DNA from: Nematopogon swammerdamellus
Lineage: Eukaryota > Arthropoda > Insecta > Lepidoptera > Adelidae
Assembly: GCA_946902875.1 (NCBI GenBank)
Contig: OX336339.1
Coordinates: 24,087,349-24,151,348 of the forward strand
Direction: 5' to 3'
DNA: 64,000 bases
A model generated the notes under the pieces. The model was not told where the DNA came from. It saw only the letters and a program-made list of their open reading frames with translations, and ran no database searches. Shown one piece after another: positions 1 through 11,578 of the stretch (the first letter of the stretch is position 1; each line of letters begins with the position of its first letter). The translations under genes and the position numbers were made by a program.

Positions 1-145
1 TAATATGACAAATTTCAACCCACTACCTATTGAAGTTTCAAAAGATACAGCCCTAAACGTATGTACACACTAACCTAAAATTAGAACAGAAGGCGGCATA
101 GGCTTAGAGTAATAGGATCTCGTACCGGATACGGAACCCTAAAAA
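1..145 (+). repeat. GACA repeat family, 3' end, cut by window edge
   Basis: Carries the family landmarks 'aatttcaac...ctacctatt', 'cataggctta...gtaatagg' and the end 'ggatacggaaccctaaaaa'. The microsatellite itself has been lost. Confidence 0.7.
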
Positions 146-379
146 TGTAAAATGCAAAGAACCAACTACCAGAGCTGTGCTATAGGTGACGAAGTTTACA
201 CGAGCAAGAAAAAACTCGAAATGATGAAAGTGAAATCAGCTCTTCGAGCAAGTGAAAATAATTTTATTATAAATATGACACGGAATCAATTTATAAAATA
301 TCCGACTATCTTTATCACACTCATTGACTTGTGTATCTTTCTTTATCAAAATGTGTGTTTTTTACCCGACTGCGCGTAG

Positions 380-1440
380 TAAAAAGGAGGGTAATGTTTT
401 TAAACTATAATTTTTGTAGTCAGAAAATGAAGTTAGTTTTTTATTCCTTATATTTCAGTAGTTTTGTTTTATTGGAATGTCTTATTCCATAAATACCCAC
501 ATACAAAATATAGACATTGTCTCTTTAGTGTTCTGTCTCATTATTTCTTTTTTCATTAATTTCTCTTTTTTAATACATACATACATCTACATACCTATTA
601 TTTGAATAAATACATACCAATACATATACTTATAAATCAAGCTGATGTATAAACACAAACACAAAGGAAAAAAATAAACTACACCGAGAGATCCGAAGCC
701 AGGCAACACAGACGAAAGTCTAGTGCCTGGCCTCGACGAATGTAATTAATTACTCACATGTTAGTGTATACATATGATACGCAACATGTTAGTTAAGTTA
801 TAGTTTTTAGGTCATTGATGTATCTTTTGTAAAATGTACTGAATAAATAATTAGGAATTTGGAATTTGGAATATTGGGCATTATTAAAAGTAATATACTT
901 CTATGTCGGTTTAAATGAAAAAAAAATTTAAATAAGGAGATATTTTTAAGTCAAAATTAAATTCTTACTGCATTTGCTTCGGGCCGTTTGATGAAATTTG
1001 GGTGAATTTTTGAAAAAAAAATCGCGCATACACCTGTGCATCTGCTGCTTCGCCGTGTAAAACTGTACCATAGGTTCCTTCCCTTCCCTTGAAGTTTATA
1101 TCTTACACGGTTATTTAGAGAATAGCTCTAGTGGGCTACGACCGCGCGATCGCGCGCACACTTGCTATGCGTGCAAGAAGAATAGGCCACGAACCCTTTG
1201 CGTGTGTGTACAACGAGGTTTTATTTTACAAAATGTTATCCTGAAGTGCGCTTTATCAAATTTAGATTTGGTCTTCTGCGACTAAGGTGAGGAGCATAAC
1301 ATTAATGGATGGTCATAGCAGTTTCGTCCATTTTAACTCTTTGACGCGAGACATCTTCCGGTGCCTCATTAGTGTGCGCTCATTAGCGCGGTCACTGTCT
1401 GTCTAGCTGGCTGGACTGTAAACCTGGCAGCGGTCCTTGT
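380..1440. other. Gene-free AT-rich stretch
   Basis: No gene seen. It holds short tandem ACATACAT/CAAACACAAA runs (about 580-670), an AATAAA (843) followed by a triple 'ggaattt' repeat resembling a LINE 3' end, and a small GC-rich patch near 1140-1160. Confidence 0.4.
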
Positions 1441-1452
1441 ATTCGAAACTGT

Positions 1453-1500
1453 CAAGGTGCAGTTAAACGACGCGTGATAGCGCGAGCCCGGACGAGCCGC
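1453..1500 (+). repeat. Left arm of a distant inverted repeat
   Basis: aaggtgcagttaaacgacg and the following 'cgtgatagcgcgagc' recur inverted at 2735-2785. Confidence 0.5.
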
Positions 1501-1693
1501 GCCGTCCGTGCAGGTGCGGCTCGTCTTGATCCGAACGCAAGCCTATTCGTTTACAAGGCGCGTGAATCACAACAACTAAGTGATGCACATAAGGCTCAGT
1601 CAGTCAGTCAATATATTTTTTGACGTGATGATGTCACGTCTTATTAATTGATGAACACCGGCTGCACGCACGAAGAAGTGTAACGTTCCATCT

Positions 1694-1757
1694 AAACCTG
1701 TGTGTGCAAGCGAGAGCGCGATAGAGACCTGTGTGTGCAAGCGAGAGCGCGATAGAA
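1694..1757 (+). repeat. Direct tandem duplication of about 32 bp
   Basis: 'acctgtgtgtgcaagcgaga' plus 'gcgcgatag' occurs twice in succession. Confidence 0.75.
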
Positions 1758-2734
1758 AAGCATATACAATAGTAGAAAATACAAAATATATTTCTCCGTC
1801 TTTTGCGAGCCTCGAGGCTCGAACCCGCGGTCCCTGCCACCATCACTGACCAGACGTGTTATCCACGCAGGCTATCGACCGTGTACTTATCGCTGCAAAT
1901 TTTCTCAACAGTATGTATGTGAATTTTATGGAGCGACATCTAGCGTCAACATCTAGCGTCAATATTAAATTAAATACTTCAGCCAGCGGTATACTTAATT
2001 TAGCAGTTAGGTAATTGTTGCAACGTTGAACATGTAGATGGCGTTATGTAGGTTTTTTATATATAAATTAAACAAAAATAATTAATAGTCGTTATTTTCT
2101 CATATTTTTTATTAGTTATTATCACATCTTTATCATGTACTTAAATTAATTTTACATGGTAAATATCCGCTGTAACTGATTTACTTTATGACATCATCAC
2201 GTAAAACTATCGTCCATAAACCAACTTTACAGACAACCAATTTTTTTAAATTATAGTATTTACGAAATCGTACTACATTACCCACTCACTGTCTCTTGAG
2301 AAATATACATAATAAAAATAGTAATGTTATAATTATTAAAGTGAACATTGTTACGGAAATAAAAATATAGCGAAATAAAATTTTTATGCAATCGATTCAA
2401 ATTCTTTTTTTTTTATTATTCATAAAAACATACATGTACATTTTTTCATTAACAAAAATAAAAGACAATACATTCAAACAAGACAAAGACGCATTTGAAC
2501 ATACGACCACTGCCTCCTATCTGACGTGAGCCGTGTCAGGCAAATGGATATAAATTTATAAACAGTAAATGATCGCCCTGTAGTCCTACGGATACGCAGC
2601 TATCCGGGGTGGGGGTGGTGGTGGCCTACGTGTCTAGTACCACCACCCATCGCTCGTAGCTAGCTAGTCGGTAGTCGAGCCGCGCCGACTTGTGCCGAGC
2701 CAGGCTGTTGACACACTTCGCAGAGCGGTGCACC

Positions 2735-2785
2735 TCGTGGCGCGGCTCGCGCTATCACGCGTCGTTTATCTGCACCTTAACGCGC
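2735..2785 (-). repeat. Right arm of a distant inverted repeat
   Basis: Inverted match to 1453-1500. The 1.23 kb between the arms is AT-rich and shows no coding sequence. Confidence 0.5.
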
Positions 2786-2796
2786 TTTACTGCTTG

Positions 2797-3215
2797 TTTT
2801 TTTTTTTTTTTATGGTAACTGACACGGTTGACTACATCACCTACAACGTCCGTGATGTCAGCCCATAACACCGGGTGAACTAGGTGCCATGTCAGTGCTT
2901 CCCCCTTTGATCGTGCCGGCTACACTGAACTGGTCGGAAAACACAAACTATTTACATAGCCGTTTAGACCGACGTTTCATTCAGTGCGGTGGTACCAACC
3001 CGGGCGGGTTAAACCCTACCACCAAGTAAGATTAGGAGGGAAGGGACCTACAGTTTTACGAGGAATCCGAACCTCGGTCAGCCTCCAACGGTCAGCGGTC
3101 ACCCATCCAATTACTGACCGCACCCAGCGTTGCTTAACATTCACAGACTCCTAGTCTGTGTTAACATTCAATAGCGACAGTTGACTGTCAGCACCACTGA
3201 GCTATCGAGGCTGAC
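2797..3215 (-). mobile_element. SINE, tRNA/5S composite head, full length
   Basis: On the minus strand: 'gctcagtgg' A-box-like start, a 5S-like stretch (complement of about 3085-3145), 'gtaggtcccttccctt', the shared body, and an A-tail (T-run at 2797-2811). An insert of about 25 bp with a direct repeat of 'agactcctagtctgtgttaa' type lies in the head. Confidence 0.75.
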
Positions 3216-3279
3216 AGGCTTGCTGTCCCTAGTATCTAGGTACCGACTTGTAGGAACCAAGTTATTTAATTTATATTTA

Positions 3280-3547
3280 ACTAGATTTTGCCCGCGGCTT
3301 CGCTCGCGGTAGACTCAATAGCAAATCCGATTTAAACTCAAATATAATAAATTCTCTCGTTCTCTCTCCCGTTCATACTATACTTCTTTGATAGGGCTGA
3401 CCCTAAGGCTATTTGGCATGTAAAGTTATATAGCCTATAGTGAGCCTCAAGAACTGCTCTTTCCATTGGTGCAAACCGCATAAAAATCTGTTCGGTGGTC
3501 CCGGAGTTTACTTCAAACATATATACATACAGACAAACGTTCCCTTT
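3280..3547 (+). mobile_element. Non-autonomous element with 'gcccgcggcttcgctcgcg' start
   Basis: Begins actagattttgcccgcggc. The 3' half ('aaggctattt...atatagcctatagtgagcct') matches 13690-13990. No coding capacity; probably dependent on an RTE-like LINE. Confidence 0.6.
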
Positions 3548-3665
3548 TATGAGAAGTAGAGAAGAGAGTAGAGATAGAGATAGAGATTAAACTAATGACA
3601 AACGACGCGACGTAACAAAAATATTAATTTAAATTTTTTACGAAGGTAGGTAGGTTATATAACAA

Positions 3666-3948
3666 TTTTGAGGTTTTCGTACCCCGTACGGAAGCCTATT
3701 ACGAGTACCAAGCCTACAACGTCTGTCTGTCTGTCTGTCCGTCCGATGGCTGTATCTTTGGGACCGTAATAGCCTACCGGTTGAAAATTTCACAGAATTT
3801 GTGTTAGTTTGTGCGGATATAGTATGTATAACAAATAATGAAAAATTAAGGAGAGTCCTCACACAAGAAACGTGTTTTTCAACGTTTTTTTTTTGGTCCT
3901 GAAACCTCAGTGCGCGAGTACGACTCGGACTTGGCTGGTTTTTTTTTA
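3666..3948 (-). repeat. GACA repeat, short subfamily
   Basis: Bounded by 'aggttttcgtaccccgtacgg' and 'cgactcggacttggctggtt' with an internal (GTCT)n run. Confidence 0.75.
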
Positions 3949-4211
3949 TATTAAACACGGCATGGGTGGCTGTGCCATGCCATGTTGCTAGGCTGTCTGT
4001 CTTTTGAGACCGTTGTTCGTTCTTAGGTCCACTTATTCTCTCGGGGTAAGCAGAGTATTCCGTGTTGTACTACAAGAACTCTGGCGGTCGCACAGCACCG
4101 ACCGTGCTGTAACAAAGTATTAAGACAAGATAACAATGAACACTCGTGTTTGATGTTAATTCAGCGTGCACAACTCTGTAGGTAATAATTCAGCACCGCG
4201 CAGTCAAAGAG

Positions 4212-4262
4212 AATAACCATTGCAGTCCCCGAACCTGGAGTTCGGGGACTGCAATGGTTATT
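4212..4262. repeat. Perfect 23 bp stem hairpin, 5-base loop
   Basis: The arm aataaccattgcagtccccg plus aac is followed by loop ctgga and its exact reverse complement. 'aacttcggggactgagga' at about 4270 repeats part of the arm. Confidence 0.9.
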
Positions 4263-4540
4263 TCGTCGTAACTTCGGGGACTGAGGACAGATGCAAATGC
4301 AAACTGGACCAACTATATTGCGAGTGTTTGCAATATCGCTGGGTAATTGAATTTTCAACGTACGCTTAGAGTTTCGTTGGATAATTTTAGCCTTTGACGC
4401 GTTTTGTCATTTGGGAATAAGACTGCTTTATTTTGAAGCCAGGTTAGAAAAGCAGCCAAATAAACTACATAACAAACTTCCATTGAATCGATGAACGAAA
4501 ATGACTGAAAATATAAACTCTATGCTTATATAAAATACAA

Positions 4541-4637
4541 ATGGAAATTTCAACCTGTTAGCTATTACGGAACGGACGGACGGACAGACAGACAGACGTT
4601 GTAGGCCTTCCCTCCGGGGTACGGAAACCTAAAAAAA
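4541..4637 (+). repeat. GACA repeat fragment
   Basis: Contains 'aaatttcaacctgttagcta', a GACG/GACA run and 'ggggtacggaaacctaaaaa'. Confidence 0.65.
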
Positions 4638-4815
4638 TAAATATAGAGTTCGACTTGCACTTGGACGGTTTTTATTTTTAAACCATTAAACGTGATATAG
4701 TTTTGAAATCGCCATGTAAAGCTCTCGACAGCGATACTCCATTTGAAGAGGTTTAAAGAAAAAAAAAATTACACTTTAGCGCCTTGCGGTCGCCATTTTC
4801 TAATTTTTAATAAAA

Positions 4816-5149
4816 AATGCTTCATATTAGTTAAATGTCATGATTAGTTAAAATGCTTCACGCTCTATTCGGTAAATGGCGCGCGAGCATTGACTTTTTG
4901 GTTTCTTCTATGGGAACACCCGTGAATTTTTTACTTTTTCTTATTTTTATTATTTGTTGTTATAGCGGCCATAATAACACATATTCTGTGAAAATTTCAA
5001 CGTGCTACCTATTACGGTTCAAGAGATACAGCCCTCGGACAGACGGACGGATGGACAGACAGACAGATAGACAGACAGACAGACAGAGAGACAGACAGAC
5101 GACGTAGGCTTAGTAATAGGGTCCCGTACCGGATACGGAACCCTAAAAA
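4816..5149 (+). repeat. GACA repeat, long subfamily, 5'-truncated
   Basis: From 'aatgcttcatattagttaaa' through a long GACA run to 'ggatacggaaccctaaaaat'. It lacks the 5' 'gtgcgagtcgaactcgcgc' part. Confidence 0.8.
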
Positions 5150-5676
5150 TGTATGACACGCAGACTATCTAGATGAATTCAACAACGACGGATATGTTGA
5201 AATCTGTTAAGTAGTTTCGCCACAAATGAAGGAACAAACTTACACACATACCTACATACCTACGTACTGTGCCAAAATCATAACCTTCCTTTTGGCATCG
5301 TCGTAGTCGGGTAAAAAATAATAATACGATTTCGGTTCACAACTTATTCAAGATTTTCATTTTAATCCAAAGCGCGGACTCATTTTTCATTTCTTAAAAA
5401 TATTAAAAATGGTGGACATTGTCGAGACAAAGGCTTACTCTGTTGACAAATGCGGCCGACAAACGTTTTCCTCTCCGAGCAGGCGGAATTATTCGAATAT
5501 TTTCATTTTATGTCAAGAGTAACGACTAAAATAAACATTTGCCGTAAAATTCTTAAGGAATCGTAAGTGAATGAATATTAATGTATCACTAACGAGCTGC
5601 GAAAATGCCACAAAATTGTTTTCCGTTCATAAATAAACAAGTAACTTTTGTAAAGTTACAATCAATAGAGGCAAAG
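5150..5676. other. Gene-free stretch
   Basis: AT-rich, no gene seen. A fragment reading 'cgtagtcgggtaaaaaataa' (about 5308) recurs inverted near 360 and 27290. Confidence 0.35.
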
Positions 5677-5926
5677 TACATACATACATATCACATGCTG
5701 TATCCCGAGAATCGGGGTAAGCAGAGTAATCGGTGTTGTGCCGGCAAGTAAGACACGAAGACCCACGTGCTGCAAGACTCGACGGAGGGACAGTGCCAGG
5801 TGAGAGGTGGCGATCCTGTCGCCCTTTAGCGCGGCATCTTGTCCTTAAACCTTGGTCGCCTTTTACGACATGCACGAAGAGAGATGCAGTTGAGCTATTC
5901 TTTTTAAGAACCGGCCCCACACGGTA
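5677..5926 (-). mobile_element. Repeat with third-type SINE head and 'aacaccgattactctgctta' 3' part
   Basis: On the minus strand it starts 'accgtgtggggccggttc', continues through 'aaaaggcgaccaaggtttaa' and a unique 3' part, and ends in (TATG)n. Relatives are at 32013-32352, 40806-40966 and 58256-58573. Confidence 0.65.
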
Positions 5927-6190
5927 TACAAGACATTATAATATATAACTTGGACAAGTTTGCGGTGCGGAGGGCGGCGGGCGACTGGCCAACCAATCAC
6001 GCGGTCTGCAGGCGCTCTCTTCGCCATCGCATCCCGCGCCCTCCACCAAAGATACCCTAAATAAAATCGGCTACTGCACTGGTCTAAGTTATAAGCCGTC
6101 TGGAATACAAAATGAGCATCGTTATTTGAAGAAAGTCAATAATATTATTATTTCTTGTCTGGTACTTTTTTTTAAGACAACCGATACGGG

Positions 6191-6598
6191 TTTTTTTTTT
6201 TTTTATGTAATCCTGTATGGGTGGCTGAGTCGGAGGTGCCAAAGCACATGCTCTAACCAGCCAATATCACCTCCGAGAAGGTAGGTGCCATACCGGAGAC
6301 TTCCCTGGATTGCTGGCTATACTGGACTAGAGGAGAACACAACCGAGGTTGCTTGCGGCCATCTTACATCCAGTACGGTGGTACCAACCCAGTCGGCTAC
6401 AATTTGAGCCTACCACCTAGTAAGGGGCAAGGGAAGGGACCTACAGTTTTACACCGGTTCCGAACGGTGAAGCAGCGGGTGTAGGTATGCACGTAAATTT
6501 TTTCGTCAGAAAAAACTCATTGGTACACGCCGACCGGATTCGAACCTCGGACCTCGGCATGAGAAGCCGATGCCCAAACCACTCGGCCACCCGCCGCT
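6191..6598 (-). mobile_element. SINE, tRNA-like head, full length
   Basis: Minus strand: tRNA-like A box TGGCCGAGTGGTT (6577-6589) and B box GGTTCGAATCC (6537-6547), the shared body, then an A-tail (T-run 6191-6204). Confidence 0.85.
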
Positions 6599-7175
6599 TT
6601 GGTGGGGTGACTGTGCCAAAAAGTTCCATAGAAGATCAGGCACAGCCAGTAACCTCAGGGAGGTTTATTTCACTTCCAGAGTCACCCTTAAATGTTGGGT
6701 AGTCGTTGGTGATTCACCCTGTATAAAAGTATTAATCAAATCGGCGTAATCAATAAAACATCTAATTTTGTAATTTTTGTCGATTAATAAATTGAGATAC
6801 CCTTATAAAGGGAACAATTCGTTTTGTTTGTTACCGCATCGCGTGGGTAGAGGCTGTTTCGTCAATGGCTATTTTAAATTCGTATAGAGGACAAGCCCGA
6901 TTTTCATTAGCACTAGTGGCTGGAATTCCCACTGTCATTGGACGAACGTAGGTACATTTCGTAGACTTATTGATGGCTCACAGCAAAATATCTAATCTAA
7001 TTATAGTGGTGTAGCTTATGTAGGTAAGTTTGTTTGTGTGGTATTGACACCTTGAGTTTAAATTTTTTTATGTGATGAAAAATAATTACCTGGAACGAAT
7101 AATTTGAAATGATAAGTCCGCCTTGTCTTAATTCATTTCTTTCTTATTTCTTTCCATGTGGCGGGTCGTAAAGTG
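6599..7175. other. Gene-free stretch
   Basis: No gene or recognised repeat. Confidence 0.35.
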
Positions 7176-7478
7176 AAAAAAAAAACCAGCCAAGTGCGAG
7201 TCGGACTCAGGCATCTAGGTTTCCGGACAAAAAACATTGAAGAAAAAAAAAACACGTTTCTTGTATGGGGACCCTCCTTAATTTTTGAGCTTTTCTATAT
7301 TTTATTATTTGTGGTTATATCCATAACACACATATTATATTAACACATATTCTGTGAAAATTTCAACCGGCTACCTATTACGGCTCCAAAGATACAGTAG
7401 TAGGACAGACAGACAGACAGACGGCGTAGCGTAGGCTTTAGTAATAGGCTTCCGTACGGGATACGGAAACCTAATAAA
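7176..7478 (+). repeat. GACA repeat, short subfamily, full length
   Basis: Starts 'ccagccaagtgcgagtcgga' and ends 'gggatacggaaacctaata', with a short GACA run. Confidence 0.78.
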
Positions 7479-7539
7479 ACGAAGTTTCTTCGGGCGACCT
7501 GCGACCGACGACCGTGTAACGTACGTCAATATATGAATA

Positions 7540-7672
7540 TCGTTATAACTCGAGAACCACTTTATCGATTTACATTAGGTTTTCACTGTTATATTCTGTC
7601 ACTTCTACGTCATTGGAGGCCTGAGCTGTGAGCAAAAAGGCACACGAAACAAAACCGCGGGCAAAAGCTAGT
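7540..7672 (-). mobile_element. Non-autonomous element fragment ('gcccgcgg...' family)
   Basis: 'ttataactcgagaaccactt' to 'ccgcgggcaaaagctagt'. An inverted stub of the same start motif follows at 7686-7705. Confidence 0.5.
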
Positions 7673-7731
7673 TCGTCATATTTTAGCACTAGCTTTAGCC
7701 CGCAGTTCATCATATTGGTTACAGCAAAGTT

Positions 7732-8165
7732 GTAGATAGATAGATAGATAGATAGAAATACTTTATTGCTCCAAAAACATTTAACATAAACACACAATAA
7801 GAAATTTACATGAGGGGCAAAGGCGGACTTATCCCTTACAGGGATTTCTCCCAGTCAACCTTTGGATGTTTGAGAGTCGCACGTTGCGAGATATAAGTAG
7901 GTAGTAGCAAAAGACTTGAGTGTGGGAATGTAAAATATAATATAAGGAAAATAACTATAATATACTATAATATACACTACATATAAGTACATACTAGTTA
8001 ATTAAACGTATAAATTACTATTTATAGATTAAATTAAATACATATGAATTACAATTTATATAATACATAATACCTAAATATATACATACATACTTGTCCA
8101 TTCAGAATTAAAGGATTTTTTAGCTTTTGACTTCACACTGACGGAGATAGTCAGTTGTAAAGTGT
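7732..8165 (-). mobile_element. LINE 3' UTR with (CTAT)n tail
   Basis: Minus-strand copy of the tail also present at 15985-16455: 'ctgggagaaatccctgtaag', 'ttttggagcaataaagtatt', then (CTAT)n. Non-coding. Confidence 0.7.
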
Positions 8166-8824
8166 TAGGAAAAGAAAATTACGTTAAAAACACTAGGTAT
8201 GCAAAATATAATTAAGCAGAGCACCTAATTGATTATTTTATAAAATTAAATTTAAACCCTAATCATGATGTTTAATCTATTAATTAATAAAAAAAAAATT
8301 TCTTTATTAATTTTCTCTACTTTTCAAATTTTAAATGGACTGTTTCATCATGAAAACCGATTATTACTAAGTCAACTGAACTTATCTCGGTCGCGAATGA
8401 AAAAGTCGCCCGACAGCAAGAAAAGTTTACTCCGTTGGTGAGAAATGATTACAGAAGCGATCCGACAAAAGACCTCGAAACTGTCGAGAGTTCGACAGGC
8501 CGTGAAAGGTGCTATACTATTCGGATCAACTTCCACTCTATAGAAGATTATGCTTCTGGATAACTTTTACACGCAAAGAATAAGTAGACGCGAGGATTTA
8601 AGGCGCCCCAAATTCAAGGTTTGGTTATTTTCTTGTGTTATTGTGGTGTCAAAGTATATCTATCCTCACCACCTGAGGATTTTTTACTAACAAAGGCTCA
8701 AAAGCACCAAAATTACGCGCCCTGGCTCGCGTAACTGTAGGGGTAGGTTTCAATGGTGGCGCTATATCTTGTTGGTGTCTTCTCGGTTGAATTATCTGTA
8801 TAACAGCTTGCCATGTTGTAGAGT
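8166..8824. other. Gene-free stretch
   Basis: No gene and no recognised repeat apart from homopolymer runs. Confidence 0.3.
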
Positions 8825-9203
8825 TTTTTTTTTATGGAACCTGACACGGTTGGCTACATCACCTACAACATCCGTGATGTCAGCCCATAACACAGGGTGA
8901 ACTAGGTGCCATGTCAGTGCTTCCCTTCATTTCATGTCGGCTACACTAAACTGGACGGAAAACACGAACTATTTACATAGCCGTTTCGACCGACGTTTCG
9001 TTCAGTGCGGTGGTACCAACCCGGCCGGGATAAACCCTACCACCTAGTAAGGTAAGAAGGGAAGGGACCTACAGTTTAACGTGGAATCCGAACCACGGTC
9101 AGCCTCCAACGGTCGAGCGGTCACCCATCCAAACACTGACCGCGCTCAGCGTTGCTTAATAACAGTTGACTAACCAACCGCGCCACTGAGCTACCGAGGC
9201 TGA
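8825..9203 (-). mobile_element. SINE, tRNA/5S composite head, full length
   Basis: Minus strand: 'gtcagcctcggtagctcagt', 5S-like 'gcggtcagtgtttggatggg', B-box-like 'ggttcggattcc', body and A-tail. Confidence 0.82.
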
Positions 9204-9211
9204 CGAATTTT

Positions 9212-9296
9212 CTTATCCCTTAGTCGACTTTTACGACATGCGACGGGGAGAGATGCAGTGGGGCTATTCTTTTTAAGTACCGACCCCACACGGTAC
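9212..9296 (-). repeat. Third-type SINE head, isolated
   Basis: Complement of 'gtgtggggtcggtacttaaa' through 'aaaagtcgactaagggataa', abutting the head side of the previous SINE. Confidence 0.6.
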
Positions 9297-9334
9297 AAGG
9301 TTCTGCCACAACTTGTATGAATGTTTGAAGTAAA

Positions 9335-9581
9335 GGGATATGACTTCCTTCTTATATTACTAGGTGGTAGGGTTTAACCCGCCCGGGTTGGTACCACCGC
9401 ACTGAATTGAAGGTCGGCCGAAACGGCTATGTAAATAGTTTGTGTTTTCCGTCCAGTTCAGTGTAGCCGGCACGACCGAACGGAAGCACTGACGGGCACC
9501 AAGTTCATCCGGTGTTATGGGCTGACATCACGGATGTTGTAGGTGAGGTAGCCAAACGTGTCAGTTTCAATAAAAAAAAAA
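9335..9581 (+). mobile_element. SINE body, third-type head truncated
   Basis: Starts in the third head at 'gggatatgac', then the shared body and an A-tail. Confidence 0.75.
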
Positions 9582-9605
9582 CTCCGGAACCACTGAACAG
9601 ATTTG

Positions 9606-9639
9606 GAGGTCCGGTACGACGGATACGGAACCCTAAAAA
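9606..9639 (+). repeat. GACA repeat 3' stub
   Basis: Only 'ggatacggaaccctaaaaat' and a few preceding bases remain. Confidence 0.45.
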
Positions 9640-9826
9640 TGACCGTCCCCCCCTGTTCTCCTAGGTTTCTAAAGCCTAAATTTAGACTTTCATTGGGTTA
9701 GTAGATATTAAATCATAGATTACAGCTTAAGACTGCAAGTTTTTTCGAAAATTTTCGGGGAAGAACGATATTTTTTTTTGTTTTAGTTCAGAACCATAAT
9801 TTGTGTGAACCTGAGCTTTTGACCGC

Positions 9827-9940
9827 TTTTTTTATATGAAAACTGACACCGTTGGATACGTCATCACCTACAACATCCGTGATGTCATCCTATAACACCT
9901 TGGCGAACTAGGTACCATGTCAGTGCTTCCCTTCGGTTGT
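9827..9940 (-). mobile_element. SINE body fragment
   Basis: A-tail side of the shared body: 'tgaaaactgacaccgttgga' to 'agtgcttcccttcggt'. Confidence 0.6.
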
Positions 9941-10359
9941 CCCTAATATTATTTGTTGTTATGTATTTGCCTTAACATCGACCTTGGTTCGGATAACTTC
10001 GTCATCAGTTTTTGAAGAGCAGCGTTCGCCGAAAAACTCCCCGAGGCGCATGTTTAATGGATTTATGAGAAGTTCGCGGACTCTATTGTCGTGGGCCTCC
10101 ATTGTGCGGAATATTTAGTATTACGCAACATCAGCAAAGGTATAAATGGCCGGTGATGCTCTCTGCTTGTGCGGACAAAAACGAATGAACTTAGAATATG
10201 ACAAAGCCAGCGGCGATTCCTTTAAGTTGGCTAGGTTGGCGGCGCCAAAGCAAATAAAATGAATGCCAGCATTAATATCGAAGTATAAGCAAAAACAAAT
10301 GTGAAAAAATATCGGGGTTATATTATTTTTATTATATAACCCACGATGAATAAGCTAAA

Positions 10360-10720
10360 ACGTCAATCCCTTTACACAATTTGAAATTTCGCGCGCGTCA
10401 CACTCGGGCGACGAATGACGACACATCAAGGCATTCATTGGCCGGTTGGCTACATTTGAAGCGCCATCGTATTCTATACAAGCGGCCGATGCTCCCGTCC
10501 CGCGCGCACCCGTCATAAGCGTTTCGAGTTGGCGCAGCGGGGAGCGCATTTAGCGACTAGGAAGCTAGGCAAGGTGAGTTGTGTGTACGTGTGTGTGCGT
10601 GCACGCTGCTGCGGCAGCGTATGCGTGACTGCTTTGTAAACAAAGTCTCGCGAGTTGATAGCTACATTATATTTCGTTTTGTAGGTATGGAAATTAAGAA
10701 AAACAAATCCTTAGCCAGAG
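10360..10720 (+). other. CpG-rich stretch with splice-donor-like site
   Basis: Between AT-rich flanks lies a GC-rich block; 'ggcaag|gtgagttg' near 10570 would fit a 5' UTR exon end. Nothing else supports a gene. Confidence 0.2.
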
Positions 10721-10818
10721 CCAACCCAATACTCAGCACCAGGAGTCGCTACTCAAAGCTGAGTCTGTATAATGGGGTACCTCCGCCACACCCGCCGGAC
10801 TCGCTCGGAACATCCATA

Positions 10819-11222
10819 AGCGGCGGGTGGCCGAGTGGTTTGGGCATCAGCTTCTCGTGCAAGAGGTCCGCGGTTCGAATCCGGTTGGCGTGTACCAATG
10901 ACTTTTGTCTGACAAAAAAAATTACGTGCATACCTACAACTGCTGCTTCACCGTTCGGAACCGGTGTAAAACTGTAGGTCCCTTCCCTTGCCCCTTACTA
11001 GGTGATAGGCTCAAATTGTAGCCGACTGGGTTGGTACCACCGTACTGGATGTAAGATGGCCGCATAGCAGCCTCGGTTGTGTTCTCCTCTAGTCCAGTAT
11101 AGCCAGCAATCCAGGGAAGTCTCCGGTATGGCACCTACCTTCTCGGAGGTGATATTGGCTTGTCGGAGCATGCGCTTTGGCCGCTCCGACTCAGCCACCC
11201 ATACCGGATTACATAAAAAAAA
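10819..11222 (+). mobile_element. SINE, tRNA-like head, full length
   Basis: The best-preserved example. A box TGGCCGAGTGGTT at 10828-10840, B box GGTTCGAATCC at 10872-10882, body 10960-11200, A-tail to 11222. The head resembles a Leu/Ser-type tRNA but has lost the acceptor pairing, so it is not a tRNA gene. Confidence 0.87.
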
Positions 11223-11578
11223 TATTGTTGACACCCGACTTCCTTTTTCGAAATCTTTCATGTGTCGAACCACAGATTACTTAATAGTTACTTCGTAACA
11301 GATAAATCACTCCATAGAAAATGTTCCTACCTTCGGGCTTTAATAGCCTACTGTTTCACATCGCCAATCGCTGCGTGCGAAAATGTACCTTAACGATCGA
11401 GTGTAAAGTGTTTATTGCTTTGCAGCTGCGCGCAGTTGCGTGGGCGAGCGTCTATGTATACTTCGCGCGGCTGACGAATTTGTACTGAAAAAGACCGCCG
11501 GCGGCCCGTCGGGCGATAGGTAGTTAGCGCGCGCAAGTACATAGAGTGCGTGAGGCCTGGTCGAACGGCGAAAATATG
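11223..11578. other. Gene-free stretch
   Basis: No gene. GC-rich patch at 11440-11540 of unknown meaning. Confidence 0.3.

Noticed and set aside
4853..5107. Peptides ending in RTDRQTDRQ repeats (also at 17.8, 26.7, 45.7 and 59.0 kb)
   Set aside because: Translation of GACA microsatellites in non-coding repeats.
10828..10890. tRNA gene
   Set aside because: A and B boxes are good, but acceptor and anticodon stems do not form and the sequence continues into the SINE body and A-tail; same at 6.5 and 28.6 kb.
10579..10977. 132-codon ORF
   Set aside because: It crosses from unique DNA through a SINE head; chance open frame.
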